This document shows positions 8,351 through 14,585 of a stretch of 14,585 bases of DNA, in pieces. The notes beneath the pieces were generated by a model. It had not been told where the DNA came from. It worked only from the letters and a program-made list of their open reading frames with translations, and did no database searches. The position numbers and the translations under genes are program-made. Within the stretch, counting starts at the first letter, position 1. Every line of letters begins with the position of its first letter. This DNA comes from a bacterium (GTDB lineage: Bacteria > Zhuqueibacterota > Zhuqueibacteria > Thermofontimicrobiales > Thermofontimicrobiaceae), in NCBI GenBank assembly GCA_011046315.1, contig DSAU01000295.1, positions 1 through 14,585 on the forward strand. Direction: 5' to 3'.

Positions 8351-8390
8351 CGCGTAACTCTAAGTTCGCGTTTTATGGGTAACGTGCGAA
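8351..8390. promoter_or_regulatory. Overlapping inverted repeats upstream of the small unknown gene
   Basis: CGCGTAAC (8351-8358) faces GTT-CGCG (8364-8370) across TCTAA. The second half can instead form TTCGC-GTT (8365-8372) with AAC-GT-GCGAA (8381-8390), with a GT bulge. The dyad ends 20 bases before the next ATG, so it could be an operator or an mRNA switch in the leader. The two pairings exclude each other. Support is only from symmetry. Confidence 0.3.
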
Positions 8391-8409
8391 AACTAAAAAC
8401 GGAGGAACA

Positions 8410-8724
8410 ATGATCGAACCGTTAGAACCTGCTGAAGATAAGCTGCCGTATCCGACGCGCCCTTTGAAGGTACAAGGCGGCGTAGTCGAAGAGTACATCA
8501 TCCCGGAGGAAAAGAAGGCAGAGGTGCTTGCCGCTCTTTATATCTTTGAACCGGTACCCGCACTGGACGAGGAGCTTTACGATCTACATGAGGGCAAGAA
8601 GTTCCGGGTTGGTGATTTTCGGGTTATATGGGAAGATAACCATAACTTGCTTGTAAGTCCGTACTTCCCTAAAAGCGGGGGCAGCGTGATCGACTGGATG
8701 CCGGTTGATTTTTCCGACGATTAA
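8410..8724 (+). CDS. Small acidic protein of unknown function
   Basis: I do not recognise this 104-aa protein. It has no signal peptide and no membrane segment and is rich in Asp and Glu. A proline-rich start (IEPLEPAEDKLPYPTRPL) is followed by a helix-like stretch (PEEKKAEVLAALYIFEPV, about 37-54). The C-terminal half looks beta-rich (KKFRVGDFRVIWEDNHNLLVSPYF, about 68-91). A very good ribosome site, GGAGG at 8401-8405, precedes the ATG. It stands alone: 180 bases after the beta-helix gene and before a 387-base gap. Its base composition matches the left, chromosomal part of the window rather than the AT-rich right part, so it probably belongs to the host backbone. Confidence 0.7.
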   Translation: MIEPLEPAEDKLPYPTRPLKVQGGVVEEYIIPEEKKAEVLAALYIFEPVPALDEELYDLHEGKKFRVGDFRVIWEDNHNLLVSPYFPKSGGSVIDWMPVDFSDD

Positions 8725-8993
8725 ATGAACATCAACGAACATCACTGTGTACGGTACGCAGCAAAGTTATGAACTGCCTCTGCGCACCCATGAATGTGAG
8801 CGAACCCTGAAGTAATCATCCAGGCTATGCACAGTTAAGAAAAAAAGAAACGATGGAGCGTAAATTTAGAATTGCTGGCTGTTGTCTGACACCGGGGCTA
8901 AGGAGAACCAATACAGCCAAAAAAAGTTCAAAAATCACTTCAAACCAGCGACCTTGATCGAATAGATATTTTGCATATATTTTAAAAAAGTGC
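8725..8993. other. Gene-free stretch at the GC-to-AT composition boundary
   Basis: No convincing coding sequence is seen on either strand. A 7-base inverted repeat (TGGCTGT at 8876-8882, ACAGCCA at 8913-8919) has a 30-base loop and is followed by As, so it is not a plus-strand terminator. Composition falls from mixed to strongly AT-rich after about 8940, which I take as the left border of the accessory segment that carries the recombinase and insertion elements. Confidence 0.5.
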
Positions 8994-9022
8994 TTGACAT
9001 TATCGCAAATATTTTTTATTAT
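8994..9022 (+). promoter_or_regulatory. Near-consensus sigma70 promoter of the integrase gene
   Basis: TTGACA at 8994-8999 and TATTAT at 9017-9022 are separated by 17 bases, with an A/T-rich stretch upstream. The start site should be near 9029, giving a leader of about 83 bases before the integrase ATG. No LexA-type CTG-N10-CAG operator, known at some intI promoters, is seen across it. Confidence 0.7.
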
Positions 9023-9083
9023 TCAACTACAAATACAATTAAATCCCACACAATCTTATTCTACCACTGAGCCGAAAGGGATA

Positions 9084-9103
9084 CATCATTTGTTGAAATG
9101 ATG
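9084..9103 (+). promoter_or_regulatory. Hairpin just upstream of the integrase ribosome site
   Basis: CATCATTT (9084-9091), loop GTTG, AAATGATG (9096-9103) is a perfect 8-bp stem. The likely ribosome site GGAG (9103-9106) begins at the last base of the stem, six bases before the ATG at 9112. Such a placement could hinder ribosome loading, so translational control is plausible but not shown. Confidence 0.45.
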
Positions 9104-9111
9104 GAGTGGTC

Positions 9112-10101
9112 ATGTCTCAAGTTTCCCAAATTGCTGAGATTGTAAAACAGCCGAAACTGCTGGATCAGGTTCGAGCGGCAATTCGCACCAAACACTATAG
9201 CTACCGAACAGGAAAGTCATACCTCTACTGGATACGGAGATTCATTTTACACCATAACAAACGACATCCAAAAGAGATGGGTGAAAAAGAAATAAATGAA
9301 TTCATTACTTATTTAGCCGTCAAAGAAAATGTTGCAGCTTCAACTCAAAACCAGGCTTTATGCGCGATAATATTTCTTTATAAAAACATTATCAAAAAAG
9401 AAATTGGAGATTTAAAATTCACATGGGCTAAAAAACCTAAAAGACTACCTGTCGTATTAACAAAAGCTGAGGTTAAAAAACTATTTGAGCAGTTGTGCGG
9501 AGTTTCACATCTGATGGCATGTCTTATTTATGGTTCAGGTCTCCGGTTAAGGGAATGTTTACAATTAAGAATCCAGGATATTGATTTTGGGTATAAACAG
9601 ATTACAGTTCATGACGCTAAAGGTGCAAAAGACAGAGCTACTATTTTACCAGAATTCCTCTTAAATTCTTTGAAGAATCATATTTTGAAAGTGAAAAAAT
9701 TACACCAAAGGGATTTAGACATTGGATACGGCAGCGTTGCATTGCCATACGCATTAGGAAAGAAATATCCCAAAGCTGCGTATTCTTTTAACTGGCAATG
9801 GGTTTTTCCAGCGCCAAACATTTCACGAGACCCCCAAAGCGGAATTAAAAGACGTCATCATCAAGGAGAATGGATGATACAAAGAGCCATTCGTCAAGCA
9901 AAATTAAAGGCAGGCATAACAAAACATATTGGATGTCATACTTTAAGACACTCATTTGCGACGCACTTACTCGAAGATGGCTACGATATTAGAACGATTC
10001 AGGAATTGTAAGGACATAAAAATCTCAACACAACAATGATATATACGCATGTCTTAAACAAAGGCGGCAAAGGAATTCGCAGCCCGGTTGATTCTTTATA
10101 A
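9112..10101 (+). pseudogene. intI: Integron-type integrase (IntI-like tyrosine recombinase) with an in-frame stop
   Basis: IntI enzymes recombine attI and attC sites to insert gene cassettes. From the ATG at 9112 the frame runs 299 codons, meets TAA at 10009-10011, and continues in the same frame to a TAA at 10099-10101; the restored length of about 329 codons fits IntI. An N-terminal SAM-like DNA-binding domain covers about 15-105. The catalytic domain has R145 (SGLRLRE), K173 (GAKDR), and H276/R279 (CHTLRHSFATH). Beyond the stop come GHKNLNTT (H302) and TMIYTHV (nucleophile Y311). The IntI-specific insertion is evident at about 217-250 (KKYPKAAYSFNWQWVFPAP, then DPQSGIKRRHH). The stop sits where the family reads LLGHK, so TTA to TAA is the simple explanation. 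As read, the product lacks the tyrosine and would be inactive. An alternative start is GTG at 9106; ATG 9112 has better spacing from GGAG. A tRNA suppressor or sequencing error are other options. Confidence 0.88.
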
Positions 10102-10111
10102 TTTTGTTATA

Positions 10112-10211
10112 CGAGTCGCATAACATAATTAAATTTTTCTCAAAAATAGAAGATAATTATAGTTTTTAAAACTATTTACACAAAATAAGAAAATTTATGT
10201 TATGCGACTCG
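10112..10211. repeat. 100-base palindrome after the integrase, attC-like or MITE-like
   Basis: CGAGTCGCATAACATAA (10112-10128) and its exact reverse complement (10195-10211) are 66 bases apart. Further pairing is possible between AAATTTT (10131-10137) and AAAATTT (10190-10196, overlapping the arm), leaving unpaired bases on one side. A central hairpin is ATAGTTTT/AAAACTAT (10159-10175). GCATAAC (10118-10124) and GTTATGC (10199-10205) carry the AAC/GTT triplets of integron core sites and differ from RYYYAAC/GTTRRRY at one position each. Its place 11 bases after intI also suggests attC or attI. Against this, the arms are perfect for 17 bases with no unpaired spacer, and the match extends six bases beyond the cores. 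It is flanked by ATA on both sides, which would fit a small target duplication of a MITE. Confidence 0.6.
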
Positions 10212-10235
10212 ATATGTCGTCTATAGTAGCATATG

Positions 10236-10281
10236 AGACTAATTCATTATTATGTTGCACGAAGTAATAACTTACAAGTCT
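10236..10281. repeat. Second, shorter imperfect palindrome
   Basis: AGACT (10236-10240) pairs with AGTCT (10277-10281), and TTATTA (10247-10252) with TAATAA (10265-10270), around the same centre, with symmetric unpaired six-base stretches between the two stems. The loop region includes GTTGCAC. A two-stem, internal-loop layout resembles the shape of an attC hairpin, but the core sequences do not match, and AT-rich DNA makes such pairings easier by chance. Confidence 0.3.
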
Positions 10282-10336
10282 ATATAAATAATCATCTTAT
10301 ACAATTTGATTACATTACTTTATAATATCAATTGAC

Positions 10337-10744
10337 ATGTCCATATGTTTAGAACATACCTCTCGATCTGTTGGTAATAGACCCAAATATGAACTGGCTG
10401 ATATTCTTAAACGATATCTACCCCTATTTCGGAAAAGACATCGTCTTTCAAAATGGCAGGAAAAAATTCTTTATGATATTCAAATCTGCCGTACGGTTTC
10501 TTGTGGTGGTCATATTGAAATCTGTACCCACTGTGAATATAGACAACCAGCTTATAATTCCTGCCATAACCGACATTGCCCCAAATGCCAGGGTATTGCC
10601 AGACGAAAGTGGGTCGCATCCAAGCTCAAAGAATTATTGCCGGTACCATACTATCACATTGTGTTTACCCTGCCGCATCGGCTCAATGATTTGGCGCTTT
10701 ATAATAAAAAGCCAGCGCATAAATTAAATCAGACCCCAAAATGA
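10337..10744 (+). pseudogene. IS91-family transposase, N-terminal fragment
   Basis: The 135-codon frame matches the start of IS91-type HUH transposases. The N-terminal helix region is RPKYELADILKRYLPLFRK, followed by the zinc-binding cluster C51, C56, C63, C66, C76, C81, C84 (YNSCHNRHCPKCQ), then YYHIVFTLPHRLNDLALYNKK. Complete family members are roughly three times as long. The HUH motif and the catalytic tyrosine, which lie further downstream, are absent. Family similarity ends near residue 125 (base 10711); the last ten residues are foreign. The missing part is not found beyond the minus-strand transposase, so this is a truncated remnant rather than a simply interrupted gene. No clear ribosome site precedes the ATG. 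Confidence 0.85.
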
Positions 10745-10891
10745 GGTTCTGGCTGGTCAAAATTTTGAAAAAATTTTGAAACAATTCTAAAAAATAGAAA
10801 AGAAAATATTAAAACGATTTTAAATTGTTAAAATAATCATGTTGAGACACACTTCTCCATATGTCATTTAATATTAAATTGTTATTAGTTA

Positions 10892-12199
10892 TTACATAGA
10901 CAGCAGAATATGCAAGGCAAGCATGGCTTTATCCAGATGCCCTTGAAAATTCAGGCTGTCACGTTTATTAAAATATTCGACACAATAGTCGAGCTTAATG
11001 ATTTTTATCATCCGCTCAATAGCGGTTCGTTTGCGATATTGCTTTTTCCAACCGGGTAAATGCTGGGGATTGTCCCAATCTATCTGCGGGAAATCACTAG
11101 CATTGGTTCGCAGCGTACGTCCCATACTATTGGGGCAACAATGTTTTTTCAACAGACAGTGTGAACAAGCGACTAATGTCTTGTTTTTACTCTCGCTAAG
11201 GGGCGGGCACCAGATATATCGCTGCTTGGTCAATTCCCGACCCTTCATCTCTAAGGGCAATCCTGCATCGCAAATAGGGACACCGTTCTTTGTAAAATGA
11301 TCAATACCTTTGATAGTCTTTGCCGATGGAACATTGATATTCTTAGCATTGATGGGCGAATAAAGGATGGCGCCGATTTTTTCTTTCACAAAATTTTTAT
11401 TAGCTGCAGTATTAAATGGGCCATCAGCAATCACGCGATCGATTTTCTCGATCACAAAGGGAACGTGCTGTTGCAACCGCTGCAAATGCGGGATTAAGGT
11501 TTGACCATCATTGGTGGCAGCGTAATTGAGCGCAGCTGCATCAATCGGCACATGAGATTTGGGAAAACCAACAAATGATGCTTTATGAGCCCAGTACTTT
11601 TCAGATGACGATTTGACAACTACGCCACAGCCATGGTCGGTAACTTCCCAATCATGTGGACAATTATTTTTGTCAGTACAACCACAGCGTTTCGACAATT
11701 TGCCCACAGCTTTTTTGACCTTTTTGCCGCTGTCTGTGTCGGTTTGTGCCACTGTAAAACTGCTATTGGCTTCAACATGGGAAGGATCAAAGGTTAAATC
11801 CGGCTCGATTTCCACCGTGCCATCGGTCAGGTTTTGGCTTACTATTTTCCATTTCATTTTATCCCAAATACCGTACAAATTCATGATCTGATCAAATTGT
11901 TGAAGCTTGCGCAGCGAGGGGATGTTGTGTTGAGAAAGTTTTCTTTCAACATCAATAATATAGTTAAAACCACATTTACGAGCAAATGATGGATTATTAA
12001 TAAGTTGGGAATGGACGACATCGGCAGTGTTTTTCAGCCCCATGTAGCTAACACCCAAAAATGCTTTGACTAAAGCATAAAAATTTTTCGGCTTCCGTCC
12101 GCCCGCTGTGTAGTTGTGATGGATTTCATCCACAGCAATTGACGGAATCTCAAACAAAATTGTTTTTGGCGACGGCTGATCAATAATCTCGAACAACAA
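10892..12199 (-). CDS. DDE transposase, IS1182-like
   Basis: Transposases of this group cut and join IS ends with an RNase H-fold DDE triad. Counting from the TTG at 12199 (435 aa), the likely triad is D138 (FDPSHVEANSS), D259 (VIADGPF) and E395 (RTAIERMIKIIK). A zinc-ribbon-like cysteine set lies at C331, C345, C348 and C354/C355 (ACSHCLLKKHCC), as in IS1182-type proteins. An extra cysteine group at C172, C174 and C180 (RCGCTDKNNC) is unusual. The frame is open upstream to 12271 (NFDFKNQQRSQ... VNKNDAYQEL) with no ATG, so the real start is unclear. A GTG at 12277-12275 is one base out of frame. It may be an inactive copy with a damaged start. It converges on the IS91 remnant and diverges from the gene at 12307. 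Confidence 0.8.
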   Translation of the reverse strand: MLFEIIDQPSPKTILFEIPSIAVDEIHHNYTAGGRKPKNFYALVKAFLGVSYMGLKNTADVVHSQLINNPSFARKCGFNYIIDVERKLSQHNIPSLRKLQQFDQIMNLYGIWDKMKWKIVSQNLTDGTVEIEPDLTFDPSHVEANSSFTVAQTDTDSGKKVKKAVGKLSKRCGCTDKNNCPHDWEVTDHGCGVVVKSSSEKYWAHKASFVGFPKSHVPIDAAALNYAATNDGQTLIPHLQRLQQHVPFVIEKIDRVIADGPFNTAANKNFVKEKIGAILYSPINAKNINVPSAKTIKGIDHFTKNGVPICDAGLPLEMKGRELTKQRYIWCPPLSESKNKTLVACSHCLLKKHCCPNSMGRTLRTNASDFPQIDWDNPQHLPGWKKQYRKRTAIERMIKIIKLDYCVEYFNKRDSLNFQGHLDKAMLALHILLSM

Positions 12200-12250
12200 T
12201 TCCTGATATGCGTCATTTTTATTGACCGCTTTAGTATGTTGCGATCGCTG

Positions 12251-12267
12251 TTGATTTTTAAAATCAA
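12251..12267. promoter_or_regulatory. 17-base palindrome in the divergent intergenic region
   Basis: TTGATTTT and AAAATCAA flank a single T. The site lies in the divergent region between the IS transposase and the gene starting at 12307 and overlaps the upstream open part of the transposase frame. Operator, hairpin or chance in AT-rich DNA cannot be separated. Confidence 0.25.
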
Positions 12268-12306
12268 AATTTCACCAATCAACAATTTTAAAAGGATTAA
12301 AGAATA

Positions 12307-14585
12307 ATGCGAAAAAAAATCAACACCTCTCTGCTTATTACTATCTATCTTTTATCTGCATTTATTACAATCCAGCCTTGTCAAAGCCAAAATTACAATT
12401 TAACAAACGAGACTGTAGTTTATGTAAATATAAACGCAACAGGTTCAAATAATGGAAACTCTTGGAACGATGCCTTTAATAGCTTGCAAAAAGGAATAGA
12501 TAAAGCAAAACCTAAAAATGCTCAAGTATGGGTCGCTAAGGGTACATATCAAGAGAATCTTGTTATGCGAGGTAATATTGGCATCTATGGAGGATTTCAA
12601 GGAAATGAGACTTCATTAAATCAACGAAATTTTAATACAAATAAAACAATTATAGATGGAAAAAATCGCAATAGAGTGATTATTTGTTATGGTTCGAATA
12701 CGATAGACGGTTTTACAATAAAGAATGGATATGTACCAGAAGGATCTGGAGATGTGTTAAAAAACAGGGGAGGCGGTATATTGTTTTATAGAGCCAATGG
12801 TGAGGTGCGAAATAATTTCATCATTAATAATTTTGCCGGGTGGGGTGGAGGAATTTATGTTGATGGAGATCAAAACAACCCAGGATATGTATTAATTGAA
12901 TACAATATTATTGTTGGAAATACTGGTTCAAGCTGCGCAGGCGGTGTCGAAATTAATCAGTCTCGTTCATCGGTTAGATATAACACTATAGTAGATAATG
13001 TAGGATGGGGACTTGAAATTCCTATGCGTCCTAAAATTATATTAGGATACTTTCACAGCAATATAATTGATGGAAACAAGTTTAATAATCACGAAAGGTT
13101 TTCTAATCGACCAAAAGGATGTGATGTATGGTCTTATGCAAGAGCCTGTATAGATTACTCATTTATTGGAGAAATTTGGGATTATGATTCTAGATGGGGT
13201 TCTCCATTCTCTCATCCAACTAACATTTATGGCGATTTTGATAATAAAGAGCCAATGTTTGTGAACCGTGAAGGAATGGACTTTCGACTTAAATCAAATT
13301 CACCCTGTATCGGTACTGGCAAACATGGAAAAAACATGGGAGCTAATCAAAACAAACCTTACTACGAAGAAACTGTAACTGTTCCCAATAGTCTCTCAGG
13401 TCCCTCACATGGAGAAATTGGAGAAAGCTTAAATTTTAGCACAGGAGGATCAGTTTCCAGCTATGGCCATTCTGTAGAATACCAATTCAAATGGGGTGAT
13501 GGGAACAATTCTAGTTGGGGCATAGAAAACAAAAATCATTCATATCAACACACAGGAACATATAAAATTCAGACGCGTGCACGATGTAAAATACACACAA
13601 GTATTGTGTCAAGTTGGTCTGATTATCATCATGTAAACATCTTACCAAAACAATATTCAGTAACAGGGGAAGTGCTCTATTATTCCAATTTTCAACCTAT
13701 TGGAAATGCTAGTCTTATTATTACAGGAGATATAAATCAAAATGAAATAACTGATATGAATGGAAGTTTTAATTTTTCTATCGAAGCTGAAAAAAGCTTT
13801 TGTCTTTCCATTTCTAAATCTAAAGGCGAAGATATAGAGCCATTCGATATTACCTCTTATGATGCCGTGTTAACAGCGCGACATGCTTTAGGTTTAGTAG
13901 AACTGAATAATTATCAACAAATTGCTGCTGATGTTGATAGAGATGGAGAAATCTTAATATTTGACGCCACACTAATTGCTCGGTATGTTGTTGGATTACC
14001 ACCAATTTCAACCACTTCTTATGTAAGTGAATGGTTTTTCTCCCCTGAAAAACGAAGCTTTCAAAATATTACTTCAAATGAATTCGACCAAAATTATGTA
14101 GGTATTATTATTGGAGATGTTCACGGTGGCTGGACATCACCGGGGTTGTTAAAAAACAACATAGTGCCATCAAAACAACATAAAAATTATGTAAAATATA
14201 ACTATGAAAATAAACAGTTAATTATATCATTATTTGTTGAATCAGGACAAGAGATTTTCTCTTCTGATATCGAAATTGTTTATGATTCAGAAATATTAAA
14301 CTTTACTAAAATTGAAAAAACAGACCTGTCTAAAAATTTTCAAATTATTCATAATAGGCTTAATAATCGGTTATTAATCTCAATGTACACAATCGATCCA
14401 TTGAATGACGAGGGAGTACTATTAAAATTATATTTTGAAAATAGTCAACCTATTAAAAACAAAACTGTTATCGATTTAAAGAGATTTCTTTTGAATGATG
14501 ATATAAATATAAAATTAACTACGGAAGTGATATTAGCAAAAGACAATAGCTTTTTGAATGAGGTCAAATTAACTAATAATTATCC
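12307..14585 (+). CDS. Secreted multidomain beta-helix / PKD / dockerin / cohesin protein (partial, 3' end outside window)
   Basis: The frame is open from the ATG at 12307 to the window edge (759 codons plus two bases). A signal peptide covers about residues 1-28. A right-handed beta-helix of the DUF1565/PbH1 kind spans about 38-345, opening with VYVNINATGSNNGNSWNDAF and showing repeated GGGI and YN-I rungs. A PKD-type domain is at about 357-447 (FKWGDG at 395-399), and a carboxypeptidase-regulatory/CnaB-like domain at about 449-503 (VTGEVLYY...TDMNGSFNF). A type I dockerin is at about 511-565, with two helices (DITSYDAVLTARHALGL; IFDATLIARYVVGL) and a good calcium loop only in the second (D542-V-D544-R-D546-G). 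A cohesin-like domain follows at about 626-735 (LIISLFVESGQEI, DIEIVYDSEILNF, LLISMYTIDP, VLLKLYFEN). It is strongly AT-rich, unlike the left-hand genes. AAGGA at 12291-12295 is the ribosome site. It probably acts outside the cell on, or bound to, polysaccharide. Confidence 0.85.
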   Translation, partial: MRKKINTSLLITIYLLSAFITIQPCQSQNYNLTNETVVYVNINATGSNNGNSWNDAFNSLQKGIDKAKPKNAQVWVAKGTYQENLVMRGNIGIYGGFQGNETSLNQRNFNTNKTIIDGKNRNRVIICYGSNTIDGFTIKNGYVPEGSGDVLKNRGGGILFYRANGEVRNNFIINNFAGWGGGIYVDGDQNNPGYVLIEYNIIVGNTGSSCAGGVEINQSRSSVRYNTIVDNVGWGLEIPMRPKIILGYFHSNIIDGNKFNNHERFSNRPKGCDVWSYARACIDYSFIGEIWDYDSRWGSPFSHPTNIYGDFDNKEPMFVNREGMDFRLKSNSPCIGTGKHGKNMGANQNKPYYEETVTVPNSLSGPSHGEIGESLNFSTGGSVSSYGHSVEYQFKWGDGNNSSWGIENKNHSYQHTGTYKIQTRARCKIHTSIVSSWSDYHHVNILPKQYSVTGEVLYYSNFQPIGNASLIITGDINQNEITDMNGSFNFSIEAEKSFCLSISKSKGEDIEPFDITSYDAVLTARHALGLVELNNYQQIAADVDRDGEILIFDATLIARYVVGLPPISTTSYVSEWFFSPEKRSFQNITSNEFDQNYVGIIIGDVHGGWTSPGLLKNNIVPSKQHKNYVKYNYENKQLIISLFVESGQEIFSSDIEIVYDSEILNFTKIEKTDLSKNFQIIHNRLNNRLLISMYTIDPLNDEGVLLKLYFENSQPIKNKTVIDLKRFLLNDDINIKLTTEVILAKDNSFLNEVKLTNNY

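Larger units (their letters stand above)
10712..12290 (-). mobile_element. IS1182-like insertion sequence (ends uncertain)
   Basis: The left limit is set by where the IS91 similarity stops; the right limit lies before the next gene at 12307. I could not find a convincing long terminal inverted repeat or target duplication. A weak candidate pair is GGTCAAAATTTTGA (10755-10768) against the reverse complement of 12265-12277 (GGTGAAATTTTGA), which differs by a one-base gap and a substitution; AT-richness makes this poor evidence. AGCCAG (10711-10716) / CTGGCT (10749-10754) at the left end is a possible hairpin. Confidence 0.45.

Noticed and set aside
8352..8370. GCGTAAC-TCTAA-GTTCGCG as an integron simple site
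   Set aside because: Resembles an AAC/GTT pair, but no matching right half follows and it is 740 bases from intI; kept only as a dyad.
8766..8772. GTTATGA as a possible integron core site on the 5' side of intI
   Set aside because: No paired AAC box or palindrome around it.
8853..8957. 34-codon ORF in the gene-free stretch
   Set aside because: No ribosome site and random-looking basic composition.
10112..10211. CRISPR repeat
   Set aside because: Inverted, not direct, repetition; only two arms and no regular spacers.
10371..10727. 118-codon plus-strand ORF overlapping the IS91 fragment
   Set aside because: Other frame of the same DNA; the frame with the zinc cluster is clearly the coding one.
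12241..12248. GCGATCGC, the cyanobacterial HIP1 palindrome
   Set aside because: I noticed only this occurrence and nothing else suggests cyanobacteria; a chance 8-mer.
12070..12285. 71-codon minus-strand ORF
   Set aside because: Out-of-frame shadow of the DDE transposase start; rich in Arg and Ser with no fold-like pattern.

Overview
The window looks like a chromosomal segment from an uncultured, saccharolytic, Gram-negative-type bacterium. A lineage near the KSB1/Calditrichota/FCB-group assemblage is my guess; it is inferred from the mix of secreted beta-helix, dockerin and cohesin proteins and no marker gene proves it. There are no rRNA, tRNA or CRISPR features that I can support.

Left part (1-8724), ordinary gene-dense chromosome of moderate GC, all on the + strand: the tail of an upstream gene; a dicarboxylate/acidic amino acid:cation symporter; an unrecognised AAA+-type P-loop ATPase that overlaps in layout with a small cupin protein 15 bases further on; a secreted GH38 alpha-mannosidase; a 629-base non-coding stretch with a 130-base palindrome, a clear sigma70-type promoter and a GC-rich multi-hairpin element; a secreted right-handed beta-helix (polysaccharide-lyase-like) protein; and a small acidic protein of unknown function. 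The mannosidase and the beta-helix protein point to use of exogenous glycans, and the symporter to uptake of small carboxylates or amino acids; a shared regulon is not demonstrated.

Right part (about 8940-14585), AT-rich accessory DNA: a strong promoter and hairpin lead into an integron-type tyrosine recombinase (IntI) that is intact except for one in-frame TAA just before the catalytic tyrosine motif. Eleven bases after its original stop lies a 100-base palindrome with 17-base perfect arms containing integron-core-like GCATAAC/GTTATGC boxes, followed by a second smaller palindrome. Next come the N-terminal third of an IS91-family transposase, a minus-strand IS1182-like DDE transposase, and then a long secreted protein (cut off by the window edge) with beta-helix, PKD, carboxypeptidase-regulatory-like, dockerin and cohesin modules.

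The most interesting region is 8990-10290: a recombinase with integron hallmarks, transcribed toward palindromes that resemble but do not exactly fit attC sites. It could be a decayed integron in the 'reverse' orientation (integrase pointing into its cassettes) or an IntI homologue linked to another kind of hairpin element. The second is the 6573-6728 palindrome, whose mismatches mostly become G-U pairs if the minus strand is transcribed.
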